Assembly (NCBI GenBank): GCA_039030715.1
Contig: JBCCDU010000008.1
Coordinates: 14,487 to 78,486, forward strand
Direction: 5' to 3'
Length of the DNA stretch: 64,000 nt
DNA from: Thermohalobaculum sp039030715
GTDB taxonomy: Bacteria > Pseudomonadota > Alphaproteobacteria > Rhodobacterales > Rhodobacteraceae
Below, piece after piece: positions 25,043 to 34,103 of this stretch. The translations under genes and the position numbers were made by a program. The notes below the pieces were generated by a model. The model was not told where the DNA came from. It searched no databases and saw only the letters and a program-made list of their open reading frames with translations. Within the stretch, counting starts at the first letter, position 1, and each line of letters starts with the position of its first letter.

Positions 25043-28000
25043 TCATTCCGTAGGTTGGGGTTTAGCCTCGAACAGCGCTCCGAGCCATCGGAATGTAACG
25101 TAGAAGACCGGGGTCAGGAGCAGCCCGAACCCGGTCACGCCCAGCATCCCAAAGAAGACCGCCGTGCCGAGGGCCTGACGCATCTCGGCCCCCGCACCGG
25201 TGGCGATCACCAGCGGCACGACGCCCAGGATGAAAGCCAGCGAGGTCATCAGGATCGGGCGCAGGCGCAGGCGCGCGGCCTCGACCGCCGCTTCCACCCG
25301 CGTTCGCCCCTGATCCTCCAACTGCCGGGCAAACTCTACGATCAGGATCGCGTTCTTCGCCGCCAAGCCGACCAGAACCACCAGGCCGATCTGGGTGAGG
25401 ATGTTGTTATCCATCCCCCGCCACAACACGCCGGATATGGCCGCCAGCAGACACATCGGCACAATCAGTATGACGGCCATCGGCAGCATCCAGCTTTCGT
25501 ATTGGGCCGCCAGCAACAGGAAGACAAAGACCACGGCGAGGACGAACACATAGATCGCGGTGTCGCCGGCCTGTTTTTCCTGCAGGGCGAGCTCGGTCCA
25601 CTCGAACCCGAACCCATCGGGCAGGTTTTCCGCCGCCACCTGTTCCATCAGACGGATCGCCTCGCCGGTCGAGACGCCGGGCAAGGTCGATCCCTGAACG
25701 GCAGCCGCAGGGAACAGGTTGTAGCGCGCGACGCGGTAGGGACCGGTTACATCCTGGAACGTGGCGACCGAGCCGATTGGCATCATCGCTCCGCTTTCGG
25801 TCCGCGTGCGTAGGTTCTGGATGTCGCGAACCTCATCGCGGAACGGGCCGTCGGCCTGTGCGGTCACCCGATAGGTCCGACCGAGGAAGTTGAAATCGTT
25901 CACGAAGGCGGATCCCAGATAAACCTCGAGAGCCTCGAAGATACGATCCGGGGTGACGCCAAGTTTCTCGGCCTTCACCCGGTCGATATCGGCATAGATT
26001 TTGGGCGTCGCCGTGTTGAAGAGCGTGAACACCCTCGCCAACCCCTCGGTCTGGTTGGCCGCGCCGATCACGGCGCCTGCAGCTTCCTCCAGCGCTTTCA
26101 CGCCGCGCCCGCGCGTGTCCTGAACATAGAGCTTCCAGCCACCCGCCGTCCCGATCCCGCGTACGGGTGGGGGAGCAACAACGAAGACCACGGCCTCCTT
26201 GATCTGGAACAGCGCGCCCTGAACCTCCTGCAGGATCTGCTCCTGGGTCAGACCCATGTCCTCCAGTACGTCGAAATCCTTGAAGGTGAAGAAGATCGCC
26301 CCGCCATTCGACGCGTTGGTGAAGGTCGCCCCGTCAAAGCCCGCGAAACCCGCAGTGTGGGCCGTGCCCGGGTGGTCCAGGATGATCTTGGTCGCGCGTT
26401 GCACCACCTCGTCCGTGCGCTGCAGGGCCGCGCCGGGTGGAAGCTGGATTACCGTGATCAGATAGCCCTGGTTCTGGTCGGGGATGAAACCCGTCGGCGT
26501 TTTTTGGAACTGATCGGCCGTCAGCCAGATCAGACCAGCATAGACCGCAAGCACAACGATCACACCCTGGACCAAGCGGCGCACCACCCAGGCATAGCCA
26601 AGGGCGAAACGGTCAAAGCCCCAATTGAAGGCGTTGCCCAGCATCCGGAATGGCCAAGTGATCGCCGACCAGATTGTCGCCAGCACACCGTTGCCCGCTT
26701 GCCCGGCGCCGCGCAGCAGCAATGCCGAGAGTGCGGGAGAGAGCGTGATCGAAACCACGGTCGAGATGGCGGTCGCCACCGCGATCGTCAGCGCGAATTG
26801 GCGAAAGAACTGGCCGGTGATCCCCTCTAGGAAGCTGGCCGGGATGAAGACCGCCATCATGACCAGCGAGGTGGCAATCAGCGCGCCGAAAACCTCGTCC
26901 ATGGTCTTGCGGGCGGCATCGCGAGGGCTAAGTCCCTCGGACAGATAGCGTTCCACATTCTCGACCACCACGATGGCATCGTCGACCACAATGCCGATGG
27001 CCAGCACCAGACCAAACAGCGTGAGGTTGTTCAGCGAGAACCCGAAGGCCGCCATCACCGCGAATGTGCCGATCAGCGACACAGGGATCGCGATCACCGG
27101 AATGATCGAGGCACGCAGATTCTGAAGGAAGATCACGATGACCAAGACCACCAGCAGCACCGCCTCGATCAGGGTCTCGTAGACGGCATTGACCGATTTT
27201 TCGATATAATCCGTGGGGTTGTAGATCACGTCATAGGCGACGCCGAGAGGGAAGGAGGCGGACAACTCCTCCATCGTGCTCAGCACCTGGTCGGCCGTCT
27301 CGAGCGCGTTCGATCCCGGGCGCTGAAAGATCAGGATCGGCAGCGCCGTGTCGTCATCGAGATAACCTATGGTGGCGTAGTCCTGCGCGCCCAGTTCGAC
27401 CCGTCCGATATCGCGCACCCGCACCTGGCCGCCATCCGGTGTGGTCTTGACCACGATATTCTCGAAATCCGCCGGATCGGTAAGGCGACCTTGCGTCTCG
27501 ATCGCCAGTTCGAAATCCGCATCTGTGGGTACCGGAGGCTGGTTGAGCACACCGGAAGCCACCTGAATGTTGTTGCTGCGCAGGGCCGAGACGATCTCGC
27601 CCGCCGTCATGCCAAAGCTCTGCACCCGGTTCGGGTCCATCCAGATCCGCATGGAGTATGCGCGCTCGGCGAACAGGCGCGCCTGACCCACTCCGTCGAT
27701 CCGGGCCAGCCGGTCGATCACCTGGGTGCGGGCGTAGTTCGAGACATAAAGCTGGTCGCGCGATCCGTCATCCGAGAACATGTGGATGACCATCATCAGG
27801 TCGGGCGAACTTTTCTGTGTGGTGATCCCCAACCGGCGCACAGGTTCGGGCAAACGGGGTTCGGCAATTGCGACGCGATTCTGCACCAGCACCTGCGCCT
27901 GATCCAGATCCGTGCCCAGTTTGAAAACCACGTTCAGCGACAGCGCGCCGTCGCCAGTTGCCTGGCTGACCATATAGAGCATGCCGTCAACGCCGTTCAG

Positions 28001-28210
28001 TTCCTGCTCGATTGGGGTCGCGACCGTGTCGGCCACCGTTTCGGCAGAGGCGCCAGGATATACGGCGGTGATCTGAATCGTGGGAGGTGCTATTTCGGGA
28101 TACTGCGCGACCGGCAAGCTGAAATAGGACACAATGCCGATCAGCGTGACAATGATCGACACAACGCCGGCAAAGATCGGCCGGTCGATGAAAAAGTGCG
28201 AGAGGTTCAT
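25043..28210 (-). CDS. RND efflux pump inner-membrane permease (AcrB/MexF, HAE1 family)
   Basis: 1055 residues, normal for the family. It begins NLSHFFIDRPIFAGVVSIIVTLIG and has twelve membrane helices in two homologous halves with large periplasmic loops. The helix 4 region (LNNLTLFGLVLAIGIVVDDAIVVVENVER) carries the two adjacent aspartates of the proton relay. The trimeric pump exports hydrophobic drugs, dyes or solvents using the proton gradient. The adaptor gene lies 9 bases upstream. No outer-membrane channel (TolC/OprM) or TetR-type repressor gene lies next to it, so those must be elsewhere. It is not obviously related to the polysaccharide genes on either side. Confidence 0.95.
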   Translation of the reverse strand: MNLSHFFIDRPIFAGVVSIIVTLIGIVSYFSLPVAQYPEIAPPTIQITAVYPGASAETVADTVATPIEQELNGVDGMLYMVSQATGDGALSLNVVFKLGTDLDQAQVLVQNRVAIAEPRLPEPVRRLGITTQKSSPDLMMVIHMFSDDGSRDQLYVSNYARTQVIDRLARIDGVGQARLFAERAYSMRIWMDPNRVQSFGMTAGEIVSALRSNNIQVASGVLNQPPVPTDADFELAIETQGRLTDPADFENIVVKTTPDGGQVRVRDIGRVELGAQDYATIGYLDDDTALPILIFQRPGSNALETADQVLSTMEELSASFPLGVAYDVIYNPTDYIEKSVNAVYETLIEAVLLVVLVIVIFLQNLRASIIPVIAIPVSLIGTFAVMAAFGFSLNNLTLFGLVLAIGIVVDDAIVVVENVERYLSEGLSPRDAARKTMDEVFGALIATSLVMMAVFIPASFLEGITGQFFRQFALTIAVATAISTVVSITLSPALSALLLRGAGQAGNGVLATIWSAITWPFRMLGNAFNWGFDRFALGYAWVVRRLVQGVIVVLAVYAGLIWLTADQFQKTPTGFIPDQNQGYLITVIQLPPGAALQRTDEVVQRATKIILDHPGTAHTAGFAGFDGATFTNASNGGAIFFTFKDFDVLEDMGLTQEQILQEVQGALFQIKEAVVFVVAPPPVRGIGTAGGWKLYVQDTRGRGVKALEEAAGAVIGAANQTEGLARVFTLFNTATPKIYADIDRVKAEKLGVTPDRIFEALEVYLGSAFVNDFNFLGRTYRVTAQADGPFRDEVRDIQNLRTRTESGAMMPIGSVATFQDVTGPYRVARYNLFPAAAVQGSTLPGVSTGEAIRLMEQVAAENLPDGFGFEWTELALQEKQAGDTAIYVFVLAVVFVFLLLAAQYESWMLPMAVILIVPMCLLAAISGVLWRGMDNNILTQIGLVVLVGLAAKNAILIVEFARQLEDQGRTRVEAAVEAARLRLRPILMTSLAFILGVVPLVIATGAGAEMRQALGTAVFFGMLGVTGFGLLLTPVFYVTFRWLGALFEAKPQPTE

Positions 28211-28219
28211 GGCCCGCCC

Positions 28220-29374
28220 TCAGTTCGCAGCGGCGTCTGGGAAGTCCAGCGTCACCTCCTGCGGGTCGACCTTGCCGCCCGGTCTTGCGCGCTGGACGCC
28301 ATTGACGACCACGCGATCCTCGGCGGTCAGCCCTTCGCGGATCACGCGCATGCCGCGGAAGAGCGCGCCGGGTTTTACCACCCGGGCGGAAACCGTGCCC
28401 TCCTCATCGACCACCATAACGATCTTGCGTGCCTGATCCGAGAGAATGACGGAATCGGGGAGGAGCAGAGCCTCGTATTCGCCCGAGCCGATGATCCGCA
28501 ACCGGGCGAACAGGCCGGGGGTCAGCAGATCGTCGGGGTTCTCCAGAATGGCGCGCCCGGTGATGGTGCCCGCATTGGGGTCTATCTCGTTGGCAACGAA
28601 GTCCATCCTGCCTTCATGCAGCCAATCGTCCTCGTCTATCAACTTGGCCTGCACGAGATTAGCCTCGTTACGGGACGAAGGCCGGTCGCCGTTCAGCGAC
28701 ATGCGTGAATACTTCAGGAAATCCGCCTCCGACGCTGTGAACACCAGATGGATCGGGTCGGTCGTGACAATCGTGGCCAGCAGGGTTTCGCCCGTGGTGA
28801 CGAGGTTGCCGATATCCACACGGCTGTCCGATATCCGCCCGGTGAAGGGGGCTTTCACTTCGGTGAATTCCAGATTGAGAGCGACGGCGCGCAGCGTGGC
28901 CTCCGCCACGGCGACTTGCGCATCGGCCTGCAGTTTGGCGGCGATCCGCTCGTCCAGTGTGGATTCAGCCACGGTGCGGTTGCGGACCAGCTGCTCGCCG
29001 CGCTCCAACTCGGTCTGCGCGCGGGTCTGTTCGGCTTTCGCGGCCTCCAGTTCGGCGTTCGAGCGGGCAAATTCGGCCTCGAAAGGACGCGGGTCGATAA
29101 CGTAGAGGACATCGCCCTTTTGCACCAGTTGTCCGTCCCTGAAGAGGATCTGTTGCAGATAGCCCGACACACGGGCACGCAGTTCGACCCGCTCTACCGC
29201 CTCGAACCGACCGGTATATTCATCCCAATCCACAACCATGGCTGACAGTGGCGGCGCGACATCCACCGGCATCGGCCCCTGCTGCGCGGCGGCAAAACTG
29301 GTGCTGGTCAACAGCATCGCTAGGCTGCAAGCAAGGTTTGCGAGCAGCATTTTTGTTCGGATCGCGCTAAACAT
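28220..29374 (-). CDS. RND efflux periplasmic adaptor (membrane fusion protein)
   Basis: 384 residues from ATG 29374, chosen because GGAAGG lies seven bases upstream and a signal peptide follows (about 1-30, ending FAAAQQ); an open extension upstream is not gene-like. The lipoyl half-motifs (RVELRARVSGYLQQILFRDG ... GDVLYVIDPRPFEAEF and VKAPFTGRISDSRVDIG) flank an alpha-helical hairpin (about 100-160), followed by beta-barrel and membrane-proximal domains. It bridges the permease at 25043 to an outer-membrane channel. No lipobox is seen. Confidence 0.92.
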   Translation of the reverse strand: MFSAIRTKMLLANLACSLAMLLTSTSFAAAQQGPMPVDVAPPLSAMVVDWDEYTGRFEAVERVELRARVSGYLQQILFRDGQLVQKGDVLYVIDPRPFEAEFARSNAELEAAKAEQTRAQTELERGEQLVRNRTVAESTLDERIAAKLQADAQVAVAEATLRAVALNLEFTEVKAPFTGRISDSRVDIGNLVTTGETLLATIVTTDPIHLVFTASEADFLKYSRMSLNGDRPSSRNEANLVQAKLIDEDDWLHEGRMDFVANEIDPNAGTITGRAILENPDDLLTPGLFARLRIIGSGEYEALLLPDSVILSDQARKIVMVVDEEGTVSARVVKPGALFRGMRVIREGLTAEDRVVVNGVQRARPGGKVDPQEVTLDFPDAAAN

Positions 29375-29778
29375 GAATGTGCCTTCCAGTGCTTCGGACG
29401 GGAGCAGGGTACCCGCAAGGGCGCCAGCGTCGCGGGCCAGACCAAGTCTGCGACCGCGACACTGCCCAGGGTGAATCGCACTCCTCAACATCAACCCTAG
29501 CACCGGCAGCTTGGGCTGAGAACAGTCAAGGTTGGCGAACTTGTGCGGTGCGGCAGCCTGGGTGTTTAGGCGGACTTTGATCCGCCATGCATCGTGTTGA
29601 ATTGGTGCGTTTAGATCAGCCGCAAAACATCGGTTCGCGTCGGAATACGCGCGGCGGGCATGTCGGGTGGCCTCGGCGGTTTTCGCTGGGCGCTTCGCAG
29701 CGGTGGTTGCTGCACGCCCGCTCTTTTGCGAAATTTCTCAAGCCGGTGGAGGTGACACCTCCAGCCGGTCGATCCCGT
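29375..29778. other. Intergenic region between the RND adaptor start and the histidine kinase end
   Basis: 404 bases. It must carry the promoter of the RND operon (minus strand) and the 3' end of the kinase transcript. I could not find a convincing -35/-10 pair. The only clear structure is the hairpin at 29743-29768. No credible small gene was seen on either strand. Confidence 0.5.
29743..29768 (-). terminator. Hairpin after the hybrid histidine kinase gene
   Basis: TGGAGG / CCTCCA with loop TGACA, extended by CCGG / CCGG with one bulged base, lies 10 bases beyond the kinase stop. On the minus strand it is followed by TTGAGAAATTT, a poor T-tract, so termination is plausible but not certain. 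Confidence 0.45.
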
Positions 29779-31653
29779 TCAAATATGCTGGTCGACCTTG
29801 TCGAGCAGCTTGCGGATATCCACCGGTTTGGTGAGGTAATCGTCTGCACCCAGGGCCATGCATTCCTCGTGTGCGCTGGCCATGGCATTCGCTGTGAAAA
29901 CCAGGATTGGCACATTGGCATAGGCCGCATCGGATTGGCGGATCACCTCGATCGCTTCTTCGCCGGACATCACAGGCATCTGCAGATCCATGATCACTAG
30001 ATCGTAGGGCGCCTGGTCCAGCGCATGGATGGCTTCACGCCCGTTTTCGGCCAGCGTGACATCATAACCGCGGGGCCGCAGCGCCTCCATCACCAGGAAC
30101 TGATTGACGCTATTATCCTCGACCAGCAGGACCTGTTTGTGGCGAGGCTCTTCCTCCGGCGAGGAGAGATCGAGAAGCGAGGAATCGACGCCGTTGGTCT
30201 GGCCGCGACGGCATGGCCGCAGCGGGATCTCGAACCAGAAGCTCGCACCCTCCCCGGGCTCGCTTTCGACACCGATGCGACCGCCCATCAGTTCGACCAG
30301 GCTGGAGGAGATCGCGAGGCCCAAGCCGGTGCCGCCATGCTTGCGGATATTCGAGCCATCAGCCTGACGAAACCGTTCGAAGATCGTTGCCTGCTGATCG
30401 GTTGGAATGCCGGGTCCGGTATCGCGCACTTCGAACCGCAGACCGCCGCGCGCGGCTTTGCGGGCATGGATCGCGATGCCGCCATCCTCGGTGAACTTGA
30501 CGGCGTTCCCAGCCAGATTGATCAGGATCTGCTTCACCCGCCGCGCGTCGCCGATATAGCTGGAGTCTCCAGGCAGATCGACATGGCGGGTGATCTCAAG
30601 CCCCTTCTTGATCACGACGCCCATCACGGTCTGCATGGTCTGGTCGATAACCTCGACGACGTCGAAGGCTTCGTCTTCGACCCTCGCCAAGCCAGCTTCG
30701 ATCCGGCTGATATCCAGCACATCGTCGATAATTGCCAGCAGCGAGGCGCCGGAGGTCTGCACGGTCTCGGTATAGCGGCGCTGCTGCTCGGTCAGTTCGG
30801 TCTGCTCCAGCAACTGGGCCATGCCCAGGACGCCATTCAACGGTGTGCGGATCTCATGGCTCATATTGGCCAGGAATTCCGATTTCAGGCGCGTCGCCTC
30901 CAGCGCTTCGTTGCGCGAGGCTTCCAGCGCATCGCGGGCCTCGTGCATTTCGGTCACATCGGTTTCGCTAAGCAGGATCGCGCGCTTGCCGGTCGCCGCG
31001 TCATGGCAGGCGAAGGCGTGGACATCGTGCCAGCGCAGCCCGTGGATGGTCTTTACCCTCACAGTCATCTGACACATCCGCGTCTCGGCGATCTTGGCGA
31101 ACATCTCCTCGGTGTCTTCGGGATTTTCGAATCGCTCCGACATGTCGATGGTCGAGGAGCCATAACGCGCCCTGGCCGTCGGATTGCAGTAGAGGACCCG
31201 CCCGTCCACATCCAGGAGCGAGATCATCACGGTGGTATGCAGCAGAGCCTCGGAACTGCGCAGCGCTTCCGGGGTCGAAAGCGTCTCCTCCACCCCCTCG
31301 CAGAGCATCGCCATCCGCCCGTCTTCCATCCGGATGCCGCGATACTTCACCCGGGTGGTGCGCGGGTTCCCATCTGGGTAGAGCGTCCAAAGCTCCGAGA
31401 ACATGCTGTCGGGGTCGCGCTCGAAATCCTCCTTGTACTGGCGTAGCCGCTGATCGACGGCGGGCGACATGTCGACCGACAGATCGCGCGAGCGCAACTC
31501 CTCCAGGCTCGGTGCATGCCACAGGTCCAGTGCGGCATCGTTGGCCCATGCCACGCGCATCAGGTCGATGTCATAGACCCAGAGCGCGATGCCAAGCTTG
31601 TCGATAAAATCCCGAGCAAGCACGCTGGTATAGTGATTATCTCGGTTGATCAT
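29779..31653 (-). CDS. Hybrid sensor histidine kinase with receiver domain
   Basis: 624 residues from ATG 31653 (CCAGG six bases upstream); the frame stays open to 32220 but that part overlaps the divergent gene and is not protein-like. Two PAS-like regions (about 10-115 and 130-245) precede a dimerisation helix with H266 in MSHEIRTPLNG, a HATPase domain (N box GNAVKF, G boxes DTGPGIP and GTGLGLAISSSL) and a C-terminal receiver with D556 (VIMDLQMPVM) and the KP lysine in YLTKPVD. No transmembrane segment is seen, so it senses a cytoplasmic signal. No Hpt or separate output regulator is adjacent. It is divergent from the GGDEF/EAL gene. Confidence 0.92.
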   Translation of the reverse strand: MINRDNHYTSVLARDFIDKLGIALWVYDIDLMRVAWANDAALDLWHAPSLEELRSRDLSVDMSPAVDQRLRQYKEDFERDPDSMFSELWTLYPDGNPRTTRVKYRGIRMEDGRMAMLCEGVEETLSTPEALRSSEALLHTTVMISLLDVDGRVLYCNPTARARYGSSTIDMSERFENPEDTEEMFAKIAETRMCQMTVRVKTIHGLRWHDVHAFACHDAATGKRAILLSETDVTEMHEARDALEASRNEALEATRLKSEFLANMSHEIRTPLNGVLGMAQLLEQTELTEQQRRYTETVQTSGASLLAIIDDVLDISRIEAGLARVEDEAFDVVEVIDQTMQTVMGVVIKKGLEITRHVDLPGDSSYIGDARRVKQILINLAGNAVKFTEDGGIAIHARKAARGGLRFEVRDTGPGIPTDQQATIFERFRQADGSNIRKHGGTGLGLAISSSLVELMGGRIGVESEPGEGASFWFEIPLRPCRRGQTNGVDSSLLDLSSPEEEPRHKQVLLVEDNSVNQFLVMEALRPRGYDVTLAENGREAIHALDQAPYDLVIMDLQMPVMSGEEAIEVIRQSDAAYANVPILVFTANAMASAHEECMALGADDYLTKPVDIRKLLDKVDQHI

Positions 31654-31933
31654 GAACATCCTGGCCGGAATCTCTCTGCTCACACAATCATAGCGGTAGT
31701 CGCTTTTGGTTAAAGGAATCCAGCGTTCTGCAACTAAAGGTACGCAGAAATTGACCGATGCGCTCATACGCGACGCACGACGCACCCTACAGCAGGGTGT
31801 GCGCATGACCAACACATCGATTGTTAAGCTTTGCTGGCTAACGCTGTAGGCGCATTGCGCGCTGTCTCTAACGGCGGCTGGTGCCGAGGAATATGCGCGA
31901 AACGAAGGCGCAGAAACGGGAAAGGTCTGCCAA
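31654..31933. promoter_or_regulatory. Shared promoter region of the kinase and GGDEF/EAL genes
   Basis: 280 bases between two divergent starts. A hairpin CACCCT-ACAGC-AGGGTG sits at 31783-31799, and AT-richer patches occur near 31705-31735 and 31815-31830. No confident -35/-10 pair was identified. Shared regulation of the two genes is inferred from the divergent arrangement. Confidence 0.4.
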
Positions 31934-34096
31934 TTGCCCTTGACCATACCCCGAACGAAAGATCTGCCGATCCTCTGGAAGGTCACTTCGGCTGCGGCGC
32001 TGTGCCTGATGCTGGTCATCGGGATCATCGCCGTCGATGGTCTGGTCGCGCGCGAGCAGAATCGCGTGCTGAACCAGTGGGAGCAGACGGAAATCCAAGT
32101 AGTGAATGCCGCGTTGGACCTGCCGAATGCGCTTTCGGGCATGCAGACCGCGCTCCACCACCTGACATTTGACGATGCGGCGGGTATCCCGGCGCTCAAT
32201 GCGCGCGAAGCACAGACCAAGCCGCTGCGCGATGCGCTGGCGACGGACAGAGAGCAGGCGTTGCGCCTGATCGCAGAAATAAGCGAAGCGGAACCCGAAA
32301 CCGGTCAGCGGCTGCTGAGGATTTTCAACGGCTACTCTGACGAGATCGCCCTGATCCAGACGGAGCAGAACCAGACTCTCAAGACAGCGGCGTTTCATCG
32401 CGCTACGGGGCTTTATTCTTCGCTGCGCGAGGTAACTTCTGACTTCGCGAGCGTACGTCGTGACGCGCTGCTGCGCGAAATGCACCGGCTGCGCAGCGAC
32501 GCGCATATGGTGCTGCTGGGCCTGCTGGGTTTGCTGATGCTGGTGGGTGCGCTGGTTGCAACGCTGCTGATTGGCACGGCCTATCGGATCAACGCGACCG
32601 TGCGCAAGATCATGAAAACGACGAACGACCTCGCAGACGGTACGGCCGATCCCGAAACGCTGGATCTCGGCCTGGATCTGACGCGGGGGGACGAAGTCGG
32701 CCAGATCGGGCGCAGCCTCAGCCGGCTGATCGAGGTTCTGCGCGAGGTAACGGCAGCACGCGATGCGCTGCGGCGCCTGTCGATTTCTGATCCGCTGACC
32801 GAACTGCCGAACCGGCGCGGCCTGGACGAGCAACTCGAAGAATGGCTCCAGGGGCCGGAGGCGTTGCCGGTGCTGACGGCAATGCATATCGATCTCGATC
32901 ACTTCAAGGTGGTGAACGACACGATGGGCCATGATGCGGGCGATTTTGTTTTGCAGACCGCAGCCAAGCGCATGCAACACGCGGTTCGCGAGAGCGACGT
33001 CGTTGCCCGCGTCGGCGGGGACGAGTTCGTTGTTTTGCTCCCTGAACTCGACGATCTGGGCCGCCTTGCGCAGATCGCGATGCGCATCATTGCCAGCCTC
33101 AGCGAGCCGATCACCTTCGATCAGCGCCCTTGTCAGATCGGCGCCTCAATCGGTATCGCCATCGGGGGCTTTTACCATGGGATCGAACAGCCGGAGCAGT
33201 TGTTGAAAGATGCCGATTTGGCTGTGTTCAAGTCCAAGGCGAACGGGCGTGGCAAATTCTCGGTCTTCGACAAAAACATGCGTGCCCTGATTGAACACCA
33301 GCGCGCCATGGCCGAGCGCCTGACCGCGGCGCTGGAAGACAATCATATCGAGGCCTGGTTGCAGCCGGTCATGGATCCGGCGGGGGAGCGTCTGCTCTCG
33401 GTCGAAGCCCTGGCACGCTGGCGCGATCCGACGCTGGGCCTCATCTCGGCGGAAGACTTCATCGAAATCGCGACCCAGCGCAATCTGATAACCGATATCG
33501 GCACCGTAGTGATCGCACGGGCCAGCCGCGCCGCCGCGAGGTGGATCGCCAAGGGCCATGATATCCCGCAGCTTTCGTTCAATCTCTCCGGCGTGGAACT
33601 CAAATCCCCCGCCATCGTGGATGAGATCAAATGGGCACTGGAACACGCCGAAATGCCGCCTGAGCGCGTGGCGCTGGAAATCAACGCGAAACTTCCGCAG
33701 GAGCGGGGCGGCGAAGTGGCGCTGGCCTCGATCGGGCGGTTGCGCGCAATGGGCATAACAATCGTGGTGGACGATCTCGATGTCGACAATCCGACCCCCA
33801 GCGAACTCGAAACCTTGGGCGCGGGCATTGTGAAGCTGGACCGGAAACTGGCGGACAGCCTGATCGACGATCCCAAACAGGAAGCCCGCATTGCAAGGCT
33901 GGTCGACAGCCTGTCGTCCATGCAATTGACGGTCTACGGCAAGGGCATCTCGGATCAGGTTCTGGCTGAAAAGCTGCTGGCGGCGGGCTGCTCGGGCCTG
34001 CAGGGCCGCCTGATCGCCGCGCCCATGCCCTTCGAGGATTTCGAGGCATGGCTGGTGGAGCGTGATCGCGGCCAATTGCGCGAAGGGGCAGCCTGA
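31934..34096 (+). CDS. GGDEF/EAL protein: predicted diguanylate cyclase with degenerate EAL domain
   Basis: 720 residues, TTG start with AAAGG upstream; no ATG fits. An N-terminal helix (about 15-37), a helical periplasmic region (about 40-190) and a second helix (about 194-218) form a membrane sensor, then a HAMP-like linker. GGDEF is intact at 361-365 and is preceded by the RxxD inhibitory site (RESD, 352-355). The EAL part keeps E491 (VEALARW), the Asn of FNLSGVE, the Glu of ALEIN, the DD pair and the Lys of VKLD. The glutamate of the usual AEGVE motif is K670 (VYGKGIS), and DDFG reads DDLD. I predict c-di-GMP synthesis with product feedback, and little or no phosphodiesterase activity. 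It might control polysaccharide output. Confidence 0.9.
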   Translation: MPLTIPRTKDLPILWKVTSAAALCLMLVIGIIAVDGLVAREQNRVLNQWEQTEIQVVNAALDLPNALSGMQTALHHLTFDDAAGIPALNAREAQTKPLRDALATDREQALRLIAEISEAEPETGQRLLRIFNGYSDEIALIQTEQNQTLKTAAFHRATGLYSSLREVTSDFASVRRDALLREMHRLRSDAHMVLLGLLGLLMLVGALVATLLIGTAYRINATVRKIMKTTNDLADGTADPETLDLGLDLTRGDEVGQIGRSLSRLIEVLREVTAARDALRRLSISDPLTELPNRRGLDEQLEEWLQGPEALPVLTAMHIDLDHFKVVNDTMGHDAGDFVLQTAAKRMQHAVRESDVVARVGGDEFVVLLPELDDLGRLAQIAMRIIASLSEPITFDQRPCQIGASIGIAIGGFYHGIEQPEQLLKDADLAVFKSKANGRGKFSVFDKNMRALIEHQRAMAERLTAALEDNHIEAWLQPVMDPAGERLLSVEALARWRDPTLGLISAEDFIEIATQRNLITDIGTVVIARASRAAARWIAKGHDIPQLSFNLSGVELKSPAIVDEIKWALEHAEMPPERVALEINAKLPQERGGEVALASIGRLRAMGITIVVDDLDVDNPTPSELETLGAGIVKLDRKLADSLIDDPKQEARIARLVDSLSSMQLTVYGKGISDQVLAEKLLAAGCSGLQGRLIAAPMPFEDFEAWLVERDRGQLREGAA

Positions 34097-34103
34097 AGGT
34101 AAA

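Noticed and set aside
24095..25813. 572-residue open frame on the plus strand across the GT4 and RND permease genes
   Set aside because: It crosses the boundary between two well-supported minus-strand genes and has a low-complexity His/Gln/Arg/Asp composition.
31654..32220. 189-codon upstream extension of the hybrid kinase
   Set aside because: It overlaps the divergent GGDEF/EAL gene, is Ser/Arg/Ala-rich without domain features, and an ATG with a good ribosome-binding site begins the PAS region at 31653.
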